The notes beneath the pieces were generated by a model, which was given only the letters and a program-made list of their open reading frames with translations, had not been told where the DNA came from and ran no database searches. 64,000 bases of DNA. It comes from Streptococcus mutans. GTDB lineage: Bacteria > Bacillota > Bacilli > Lactobacillales > Streptococcaceae. Positions 57,019 through 64,000 of this stretch are shown here, in pieces (position 1 is the first letter of the stretch; each line of letters begins with the position of its first letter). A program made the translations under genes and the position numbers. The DNA is taken from assembly GCF_006739205.1 (NCBI RefSeq), contig NZ_AP019720.1, forward strand, positions 1,364,001-1,428,000. The letters run 5' to 3'.

Positions 57019-57978
57019 ATGACAACTTACTATGAAGCAATAAATTGGAACGAAATTGAAGATGTCATTGACAAGTCTACTTGGGAAAAATTAACCGAGC
57101 AATTTTGGTTGGATACCCGTATTCCTCTGTCAAATGACTTGGATGACTGGCGTAAGTTATCTGCCGCAGAAAAAGACCTCGTTGGTAAAGTTTTTGGCGG
57201 TTTAACATTATTAGACACCATGCAATCCCAATCAGGTGTAGAAGCTATCCGCGGCGATGTTCGCACACCACACGAAGAAGCTGTGTTAAATAATATCCAA
57301 TTTATGGAATCTGTCCACGCCAAATCTTACTCATCAATCTTTTCAACGCTTAACACTAAGTCTGAGATTGAAGGGATTTTTGAATGGACCAATAATAATG
57401 AATACTTGCAAAAAAAGGCTAAGATTATTAATGAGATCTATGAAAATGGAAATGCTCTCCAAAAGAAAGTTGCTTCTACTTTTCTTGAAACTTTTCTTTT
57501 CTACTCAGGTTTCTTTACGCCACTCTACTACCTCGGTAACAATAAACTAGCCAATGTGGCTGAAATCATTAAGCTCATTATTCGTGATGAGTCTGTCCAT
57601 GGTACCTACATTGGCTACAAATTCCAGCTTGGCTTTAATGAATTGACTGAGGAAGAGCAAAGCGAATTTCGTGATTGGATGTATGATTTACTCTATCAAC
57701 TCTATGAGAATGAGGAACTTTATACCCAAACACTCTATGATCCAGTCGGCTGGACTGAGGAAGTCATGACCTTCCTGCGTTATAATGCCAATAAAGCACT
57801 CATGAATTTGGGACAGGATCCTCTTTTTCCAGATACCGCCAATGATGTCAATCCAATTGTCATGAATGGTATCTCAACGGGAACATCAAACCACGATTTC
57901 TTCTCACAAGTCGGTAATGGTTACCTGCTTGGTTCTGTTGAAGCCATGCATGATGACGATTATCTCATGGGAAAATAA
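57019..57978 (+). CDS. nrdF: class Ib ribonucleotide reductase beta subunit NrdF
   Basis: A 319-aa ferritin-like subunit that holds the dimetal (Mn2 or Fe2) site and the radical Tyr. Metal-ligand helices are seen around QFMESVHAKSYS, LFYSGFF and IIRDESVHGTY; the C-terminus ends with acidic residues for docking to NrdE. AGGAG precedes the ATG. It is separated from nrdE by the long hairpin-rich spacer. Confidence 0.97.
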   Translation: MTTYYEAINWNEIEDVIDKSTWEKLTEQFWLDTRIPLSNDLDDWRKLSAAEKDLVGKVFGGLTLLDTMQSQSGVEAIRGDVRTPHEEAVLNNIQFMESVHAKSYSSIFSTLNTKSEIEGIFEWTNNNEYLQKKAKIINEIYENGNALQKKVASTFLETFLFYSGFFTPLYYLGNNKLANVAEIIKLIIRDESVHGTYIGYKFQLGFNELTEEEQSEFRDWMYDLLYQLYENEELYTQTLYDPVGWTEEVMTFLRYNANKALMNLGQDPLFPDTANDVNPIVMNGISTGTSNHDFFSQVGNGYLLGSVEAMHDDDYLMGK

Positions 57979-58101
57979 GCCAATCATTATTCAAATAAGT
58001 TAAAAAGAAGAAGCACTTATCAAATGTCTCGCTTTAGAGCTAGGTATATTGATAAGTCTTTTAAATTGTATTGGTCACTATTATGTTAGCAATTATTTTT
58101 A

Positions 58102-59241
58102 TCAATTATGCTGTTCAAACACTTCCTGTAAAATCATTATGCCTTGATCGATCTCATCCTTGGTCAGAGTCAGCGGCGGTAAGAGCCTGATAACATTGGT
58201 TCCTGCTGTCAGGACGATCAAACCTCGGTCGCGAGTAGCCTTGACCATTTGACCAAGGTCAGCCGTCGTTTCAATACCTATCATATAACCCAGTCCGCGC
58301 ACTTGAGTGACCGTATCAGCAACCTGCAAGGCAGACGTGAGCTGCTCTTGTAAATAATGAGCATTTTCCCAAGCCTGCTCTAAAAAACCTGCCTTAGTCA
58401 TAATATCAAGAACGGCCGAACTGGCTGCCATGGCTAATTTATTGCCGCCAAAGGTTGAACCGTGCGAACCGGGACCAAAGGCACTGCCAAACTGCTTTTT
58501 TGCCAACATGGCACCAACAGGGACTCCGTTGGCTAGACCTTTTGCCAATGTAAAAATATCCGGTTCAATGCCATAGTGCTGGAAGGCATAGAGCTTGCCA
58601 GTCCGTCCCATACCTGTCTGTACCTCATCTATGATAAGCAACAGACCATTCTTCTGACAGTAATCAGCTAGGGCTGTCACGAAGTCCTGCTCAGCAGGCA
58701 GCACACCAGACTCTCCTTGAACGAGTTCCAGCATAACAGCAGCTGTGTTTTCTGTCACCAAAGCTTTAACACTGTTCAAGTCATTGAAAACGGCATAGTG
58801 AAAATGCGGGACAGCGTCACCAAAACCGACTTTGATTTTATCCTGTCCTGTCGCTGACATGGAGCCAAAGGTCCTGCCATGGAAGGAATTCTGAAAAGTA
58901 ATAATCTCTTGCTTGCCCGTTGCTTTACGGGCAATTTTAATAGCCGCTTCATTGGCCTCTGCACCGCTATTACAAAAGAAAGCTAAATAATCCTTACCAG
59001 CCATCAACTTAGCAGCGACTTCTTCTTGCAAACTATTTTGATAAAGATTGGGTGTGTGCCAAATTTGCTCAGCCTGTTTTTGCAAGGCAACTTGAACTTG
59101 CGGATGAAAACCCAGATTAGTCACGCCAATGCCTGTTGAAAAATCAAGGTATTTTTTCCCTTGTGTATCAAAGAGATAATTACCTTCTGCTTTGATAAAC
59201 TCAAGATCTGCTCTTGTATAGTTTTGAAATAAGTTACTCAT
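58102..59241 (-). CDS. argD: acetylornithine aminotransferase
   Basis: A PLP-dependent class III aminotransferase that turns N-acetylglutamate semialdehyde into N-acetylornithine. FCNSGAEANEAAIKIARK, the Lys Schiff-base region TLAKGLANGVPVGA and FGGNKLAM are present. The 379-aa form starts MSNLFQNYTRADLEF at 59241; the upstream extension is unlike the family. No good Shine-Dalgarno is seen. It is the last gene of argCJBD. Confidence 0.95.
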   Translation of the reverse strand: MSNLFQNYTRADLEFIKAEGNYLFDTQGKKYLDFSTGIGVTNLGFHPQVQVALQKQAEQIWHTPNLYQNSLQEEVAAKLMAGKDYLAFFCNSGAEANEAAIKIARKATGKQEIITFQNSFHGRTFGSMSATGQDKIKVGFGDAVPHFHYAVFNDLNSVKALVTENTAAVMLELVQGESGVLPAEQDFVTALADYCQKNGLLLIIDEVQTGMGRTGKLYAFQHYGIEPDIFTLAKGLANGVPVGAMLAKKQFGSAFGPGSHGSTFGGNKLAMAASSAVLDIMTKAGFLEQAWENAHYLQEQLTSALQVADTVTQVRGLGYMIGIETTADLGQMVKATRDRGLIVLTAGTNVIRLLPPLTLTKDEIDQGIMILQEVFEQHN

Positions 59242-59376
59242 AACTAAATAGTGAAAACGAATAGAAAGTACGACATTTTTAGAACACAATACTATAAAAA
59301 TTAAAAGAGCATCTTTTATGACGTCACTTTGCTTTAATGAATCTCTGTCCTTCTATTCGACTCCAATTCCTTTCTA

Positions 59377-60114
59377 TTAATCTGCTGTGATAAGCGTTCC
59401 TGTCAATAAATTATCTCCAATTAAAACCTGCCCGACGCCTGCGGCTACTGTTTTAGCAGCGCTCTCAATTTTGGGAATCATACCAGCAGTAATAACAGCT
59501 GTATCAATCTTTTCTTGGACTTGATGACTTGTTATCTTTTCCAGCACAGCTCCATTTTCTAAAACACCTTTAACGTCGGTCATCAAAATCAGTTTATCAG
59601 CCGCAAGTGCTACCGCTATTGCTGTCGCTAGATAATCCGCATTGATATTGAGCATGTCCCCTTCTTTGGAATAACCTAAAGAAGCAAGAATAGGAATCTG
59701 CCTGTTCTCAAGGAATTCTTCAATGACCCTTTTATTAATATGCGTCACATCGCCGACATAGCCATAGGTGTCTTTATCTAGATAATCAGCAGCCACTACA
59801 TGCTTAATGTCCGATTTTAACTGCTGACAGCTGACACCTGCCTGCCTTAATTTTTCCTGTAAATTCTTTCCAACCAAATCAAGAAGAGCGTGACTTACCA
59901 AAACCATGTCATCTTTGCTAGTGACTCGCAAGCCATTGATTTTTTTGACTGGAACCTGATTTTCTTCCATTAACTTATTAATCGCAAAGCCACCGCCATG
60001 GACGATAACAAGCTGTTTGCCAGCATCCTGCCAGTTCTTGATTTGACTGAGAAAATCTCCACTCAGCTGTTGACTTGCTACTCCGCCAATTTTAATAACA
60101 ATAATATCTTTCAT
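59377..60114 (-). CDS. argB: acetylglutamate kinase
   Basis: Phosphorylates N-acetylglutamate. Amino-acid kinase fold with IKIGGVASQQL, the substrate-binding VIVHGGGFAINKLM, NINADYLATAIA and the late AVITAGMIPKIESA segment. AGGAAAG lies before the ATG. Third gene of the arginine operon. Confidence 0.97.
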   Translation of the reverse strand: MKDIIVIKIGGVASQQLSGDFLSQIKNWQDAGKQLVIVHGGGFAINKLMEENQVPVKKINGLRVTSKDDMVLVSHALLDLVGKNLQEKLRQAGVSCQQLKSDIKHVVAADYLDKDTYGYVGDVTHINKRVIEEFLENRQIPILASLGYSKEGDMLNINADYLATAIAVALAADKLILMTDVKGVLENGAVLEKITSHQVQEKIDTAVITAGMIPKIESAAKTVAAGVGQVLIGDNLLTGTLITAD

Positions 60115-60142
60115 TTGCTTTCCTTTGCTAATGGCTCAGCTG

Positions 60143-61336
60143 CTAGGTCCGATAGAGGGCATTGATTTTAACATAATCATAGGACAAATCACAACCCCAA
60201 GCCTTACCAACACTGTCCCCTGCATGCAAATCCACAATAATCTTAATAGTATCTGCTCGCATGACATCCTGCATGTCTTCCTCATCAAAATCAACAGGAC
60301 TAGAAGCTAGCATGACTGGAATGTCTGCCAGATAAATATCAATATTATCCACGGGAACATCAACACCAGCATAGCCAACTGCTGCCAAAATACGTCCCCA
60401 ATTGGGATCTTCACCAAAAATTGCCGTTTTAACAAGGCTAGAACCAACAACACTTTTAGCCATCATACGTGCATCTAAACTATTAGGAGCATTGATCACT
60501 TCAACCTCAATGAGCTTAGTCGCCCCTTCACCATCCTTGGCAATTTTCTTAGCCAACTCTTGCATGACAAAATGAAGCATAGCTGAAAACTTATCAAACT
60601 CCGGTGTATCTGGCAGTATTTCCTTATTTAAGGTACAGCCATTAGAGAGGACAAGGACTATGTCATTAGTTGAAGTGTCACCATCTACTGTAATTTGATT
60701 AAACGTCGTTTCAACATTTTGACTAAGTGCCAACTGCAGCGTTTCGCTTGAAATGACAGCATCACAAGTAATAAAGGCTAACATGGTTGCCATATTAGGG
60801 TGAATCATACCAGAACCCTTGGCGACACCTGCCATAGTAACCTCATCACGACCAAATTGCTCTGTTACAGCCACTGTCTTAACTTTTGTGTCTGTCGTCA
60901 AGATAGCTTGCGCAAAATCATCTGAATTCCCATTGACCACTAATTTAGAAAGACCTTTTTGCAAAGTATCCATGGGCATCAAGTCACCAATGACGCCTGT
61001 TGAAGCAACACCAACCAACTCAGGAGCAATCTTTAGCTTCGTTGCTGTCCATTTTTGCATGGTATAAGCATCTTCCATTCCTTGAAGGCCGGTACATGAA
61101 TTAGCAACGCCTGAGTTAACAACAAGAGCTTGCATTTTTTGAGCCTTTTTCACAGACTCTCTGGTAACAATCAGCGGTGCGGCAATGACTTTATTGGTTG
61201 TATAAACACCTGCCACACTTGCTGGAACTTCTGACACAATCCAGCCAAAATCTTTTTTTCTCTTTTTAAAACCAGCATGTAAGCCATCCGCTGAGAAACC
61301 TAGCGGACTGGCAATATTTCCATCAATTATTTTCAT
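60143..61336 (-). CDS. argJ: glutamate N-acetyltransferase / amino-acid acetyltransferase ArgJ
   Basis: ArgJ recycles the acetyl group from acetylornithine to glutamate, so the pathway is of the cyclic type. It self-cleaves before the nucleophile Thr in KGSGMIHPNMATMLAF. The 397-aa form starts MKIIDGNIASPLGF at 61336; upstream in-frame codons have no role. Ribosome binding site near GAAGGTTGA. Confidence 0.96.
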   Translation of the reverse strand: MKIIDGNIASPLGFSADGLHAGFKKRKKDFGWIVSEVPASVAGVYTTNKVIAAPLIVTRESVKKAQKMQALVVNSGVANSCTGLQGMEDAYTMQKWTATKLKIAPELVGVASTGVIGDLMPMDTLQKGLSKLVVNGNSDDFAQAILTTDTKVKTVAVTEQFGRDEVTMAGVAKGSGMIHPNMATMLAFITCDAVISSETLQLALSQNVETTFNQITVDGDTSTNDIVLVLSNGCTLNKEILPDTPEFDKFSAMLHFVMQELAKKIAKDGEGATKLIEVEVINAPNSLDARMMAKSVVGSSLVKTAIFGEDPNWGRILAAVGYAGVDVPVDNIDIYLADIPVMLASSPVDFDEEDMQDVMRADTIKIIVDLHAGDSVGKAWGCDLSYDYVKINALYRT

Positions 61337-61494
61337 ATCGTAAACTTTCAACCTTCTAACAACAGCACTCTTGCAAAGTAATATCTTAAAAGAATGACTC
61401 TCTTTTAAAACCAAAACAAGCGCACTCAATTGTTTTCATTGCTCATCACTTTTAACAGTTGATGAGCTGAGGTCCTATTCCTTTCTTATCATTT

Positions 61495-62517
61495 TTATAA
61501 ATAACTAGGTGTCATCGGGAAGCCTTCTGTCTCATCCCATCCCATCATCAAATTGAGATTTTGAACAGCCTGACCAGCTGCTCCTTTAACCAGATTATCA
61601 ATAACCGAAATGACTGTTAGGACATTGGTTACTGGATTATAGGCAAAGCCAATATCACAAAAATTTGAACCAATGACATTATGCAATTCTGGCAAGTCTT
61701 GCTGTAAGCGGACAAAAGGCTTATCTGCATAAAGATCCTGATAAATTTTGCTAATGGCTTCATTGCTTAAAGGCTTTTTTAAAGTCACATAACAGGTTGC
61801 CATAATGCCACGATTAACAGGCAAAAGCGAGGTTGAAAATTGGATATGTTCCAAGTTGTTATCAAATCGTTTCAACTCTTGGACAATTTCAGGAATATGT
61901 TGATGGCGATTTAACTTGTAAGTAACGTAATTATCATGGACATTGACAAAATGACTGGACTCTGACAAGACCTTGCCTGCTCCTGTTAGTCCAGACTTAG
62001 CGTCCACGATGATACTGTTCACATCAATAAGTTTCTCCTTAACCAAAGGAAGCAAAGCCAATTCAGTTGCTGTCGCATAACAGCCCGGATTAGCAATGAA
62101 TTTCTTTCCCTTAACATCTGTCAATTCGGCCAGAGCGTATGTGAATTTATCCAAAGATGCTTGTTCAGCTGCTGCTTTCTTATACCATTTTTCATAAATA
62201 GCAGCAGGCAGACGATGATCTCCAGAGATATCAATGACTGGAAAATCGGCTGCAATGAAGTCTTTAGCTAATTCTTTAGCGACACCGCTGGGGGTAGCAA
62301 AAAAGACCAAATCAGCTGTCGCCATTATTTTTTGACTATCAAAAGATTGAATTTCTAAATCACAAATTCCTTTTAAATATGAATAAATATCAGATAATTT
62401 TGTTCCAATCTCCTTAGTAGCATGGACAGATACAAGCTCAACTTTCTGATGGCCATTTAAGATTCGGACTAATTCTAATCCACTATATCCCGTAATACCG
62501 ACAATCGAAACTTTCAT
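61495..62517 (-). CDS. argC: N-acetyl-gamma-glutamyl-phosphate reductase
   Basis: NADPH-dependent reduction of acetylglutamyl phosphate. [15 protein letters not shown] is the nucleotide-binding loop and [17 protein letters not shown] carries the active Cys. The 340-aa enzyme is first in argCJBD. AGGAAG precedes the ATG. Confidence 0.97.
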   Translation of the reverse strand: MKVSIVGITGYSGLELVRILNGHQKVELVSVHATKEIGTKLSDIYSYLKGICDLEIQSFDSQKIMATADLVFFATPSGVAKELAKDFIAADFPVIDISGDHRLPAAIYEKWYKKAAAEQASLDKFTYALAELTDVKGKKFIANPGCYATATELALLPLVKEKLIDVNSIIVDAKSGLTGAGKVLSESSHFVNVHDNYVTYKLNRHQHIPEIVQELKRFDNNLEHIQFSTSLLPVNRGIMATCYVTLKKPLSNEAISKIYQDLYADKPFVRLQQDLPELHNVIGSNFCDIGFAYNPVTNVLTVISVIDNLVKGAAGQAVQNLNLMMGWDETEGFPMTPSYL

Positions 62518-62549
62518 ACTTATTCACTTCCTTTATAAAGATGTTGTTT

Positions 62550-62578
62550 ATTTTATCGTATATTTATTCATAAGTCAA
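62550..62578 (-). promoter_or_regulatory. argCJBD promoter
   Basis: TTGACT (62573-62578), 17-bp spacer and TAAAAT (62550-62555) on the minus strand, within the ArgR-like operator region. Confidence 0.75.
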
Positions 62579-62593
62579 GCTAAAAATGAATAA
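62564..62593 (-). promoter_or_regulatory. ArgR/AhrC-like operator
   Basis: Perfect inverted repeat TTATTCAT (62564-62571) and ATGAATAA (62586-62593) around the -35 box, similar to ARG-box half sites. Arginine with ArgR should repress here. Confidence 0.6.
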
Positions 62594-62651
62594 AATGTAA
62601 AAAGTACCTAGTTTATAACTAGATACTTTAACTCATGATAACAAAATTATT

Positions 62652-63341
62652 TCATTTTAAAGCTATAAATAAGAAATAAAGCGCCGTAGGCAAATTATTT
62701 AAAATATGAACAAGCATGGAGTCCTTAATATTTCCTCTACGTGCATAGGCTAGATATAAAATAGCTCCGATACAAGCATAAAGGACAAATTCAAAAAGTG
62801 TTGTTGCGTGCGGAAAGGCAAAAAGAAGTGTTGTGATGATACCTGCTAAAACCTTGTGACTATTTTTAAACCAAAGGTGATTAGGAAAGGCACGATAAGC
62901 CATCTCTTCAATAATAGGTCCGACTATGCCAACTAAAATCACATACAAAAGTGTATAGAGAAAGAAGCCGTTTTTGAAGAAAGCCGTTAAACTTTGCAAA
63001 GCTGCATCATTGGTCATTGTACTTTGTCCAGACAGTATTTGATTAATTAAAGTCCCTGTAATCGCAACTACCCTAGCGACTAAGAAAAATAGCAGAGCAA
63101 TACCAATGTCTTTAGCTGTCATTTTTTGAGTTGCCACTTCTGCTGAGTCATGCTTTTTGTGAGCCTGCCACAAGAAATAAATGACCAAAATAATTAAGAC
63201 AATATAAACCAATCCCAGACCCCACTTAGCAGGCAAAGACAGTTTGTTTTGATACTGCAAGAGATACATAGGAATAATATTACAAACAAGTGATAATAAA
63301 ATCAATCCAATAACTTTAATACTATTTAAAACAATTTTCAT
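62652..63341 (-). CDS. CPBP-family intramembrane metalloprotease, 229 aa
   Basis: A polytopic membrane protein with the CPBP (Abi/Rce1) motifs EEMAYRAF (Glu pair and Arg), FAFPHAT with His, and a late LVHILNN His motif. Members process peptides or give bacteriocin self-immunity; substrate unknown. GAGGAG precedes the ATG. It follows the XRE regulator gene on the same strand, which probably controls it. Confidence 0.88.
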   Translation of the reverse strand: MKIVLNSIKVIGLILLSLVCNIIPMYLLQYQNKLSLPAKWGLGLVYIVLIILVIYFLWQAHKKHDSAEVATQKMTAKDIGIALLFFLVARVVAITGTLINQILSGQSTMTNDAALQSLTAFFKNGFFLYTLLYVILVGIVGPIIEEMAYRAFPNHLWFKNSHKVLAGIITTLLFAFPHATTLFEFVLYACIGAILYLAYARRGNIKDSMLVHILNNLPTALYFLFIALK

Positions 63342-63485
63342 TTTAATCTCCTCTGATTTATTTATAATATTCTCTGATCATTTAAAGTTTATAACTAAAA
63401 TACAAGGATGAATGACAGTAGCAACAGTCACGCTTTGAGTAATGAGAAACCAGAGCTGCCTCCAGCAGTAGCGATAAACAACGGC

Positions 63486-63731
63486 TTAACTCTTCTTACT
63501 ACAGCTTCGCTTAACTTTTTCGTTTTCTTCCTCCATTAAACTAAAAACATTCTCCACAGGTTCACCAAAAGATTTAGCAATCTTAAAGGCGATGACAACA
63601 GAAGGTGTGTATTCATTACGCTCTATTAAACTGACTGTCTGTCGGGAAATGCCTGCTAATTTAGCAAGTTGGGTCTGATTAATGCCATCTCTAGCACGTA
63701 GTTCTTTAAGTTGATTTTTAAGTATTGGCAT
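63486..63731 (-). CDS. XRE/Cro-type helix-turn-helix regulator, 81 aa
   Basis: A short HTH protein: NQLKELRARDGINQTQLAKLAGISRQTVSLIERNEYTPS is a textbook Cro-like domain, then a small C-terminal region with basic and Cys residues. ATG at 63731 follows AGGA. With no sensory domain, it likely works by binding DNA near itself. The CPBP protease gene is downstream. The 63732-64000 stretch holds its promoter region; no gene is seen there. Confidence 0.88.
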   Translation of the reverse strand: MPILKNQLKELRARDGINQTQLAKLAGISRQTVSLIERNEYTPSVVIAFKIAKSFGEPVENVFSLMEEENEKVKRSCSKKS

Positions 63732-64000
63732 CAAATATATCCTCATTTCTCATCATGCTGATAATGATAAAAGTCTAGGAATAACAGCTAAGCATAACAT
63801 TTATTAAACCAAAATGACTTACTTCTTGGCAGAAAAACAAAACAAAGTAAAATTGTAAAATAACAGCGGTTTCTTCTATTCTCACTTTTTCACCCCAATT
63901 TGGGTTTTCACAATTACAGTGTATCACCTCTTTTTAGATTTGACAAATATCATAGTCAAATCTAAAATAATATGCAAAAAACGGAAATCATCTTATTTCC

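Overview
The window is chromosomal DNA of a low-GC streptococcus, almost certainly Streptococcus mutans. The GapN protein, the 979-residue AtlA autolysin with six Bsp-type repeats and a C-terminal GH25 domain, the partial TCA operon citB-citZ-icd and the overall gene order all fit that species. No rRNA, tRNA, CRISPR array or intact insertion sequence was seen.

Layout. 1-2.8 kb: 5' part of a P-type cation ATPase behind a yybP-ykoY (Mn2+) riboswitch. 3-9.2 kb: DUF1934 protein, TSUP permease, HD phosphohydrolase, Cof-type HAD phosphatase, and MurM/MurN-type branching-peptide ligases. 9.4-16.2 kb, minus strand: tpiA, tuf, ftsW, ppc. 16.3-22.6 kb: ECF S-component plus DUF4430 lipoprotein, GH25 endolysin-like protein, TPP riboswitch with thiT, an amidase, and a DUF368-YbaK-YccF-phosphatase cluster. 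22.7-25.3 kb: rplT, rpmI, infC (attenuator leader, possible AUC start), cmk, a LysM protein, and divergent ferredoxin. 25.5-30.9 kb: the atlA cluster (atlA, lipoprotein, pepT, thmA).

31.7-40.2 kb is the accessory island. It holds a decayed antitoxin, a SUKH-type immunity protein, an LHH-type nuclease, a 1104-residue HerA/VirB4-like ATPase and a dynamin-like GTPase broken by one in-frame TAA, followed by a decayed macro-domain hydrolase gene. The nuclease and immunity genes overlap ATGA-style and follow the ATPase with a 3-nt gap, so the set looks like one toxin/immunity operon with two NTP-driven machines.

40.2-42.8 kb: an AdhR-like MerR regulon (MerR with Cys52, two aldo-keto reductases, a CMD-family protein) with a 19-bp-spacer promoter. 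43.4-48 kb: gapN, ptsI, ptsH and a PF06541 membrane protein, flanked by an inverted pair of degenerate intergenic repeats. 48.6-53.6 kb: icd, citZ (frameshifted here) and citB under a perfect GlnR box. 53.7-58 kb: nrdH, nrdE, nrdF with tandem NrdR boxes and a 553-nt hairpin-rich nrdE-nrdF spacer. 58.1-62.6 kb: argCJBD under an inverted ArgR-like box. 62.6-64 kb: CPBP protease and XRE regulator.

Across the window, five genes have a -10 box exactly 6 nt before the ATG and no Shine-Dalgarno sequence, which suggests leaderless mRNAs. Two intergenic regions (48.1-48.4 and 56.5-56.95 kb) fold into nested multi-stem structures and are the best candidates for undescribed structured RNAs. All calls come from reading the sequence; no database search was run.
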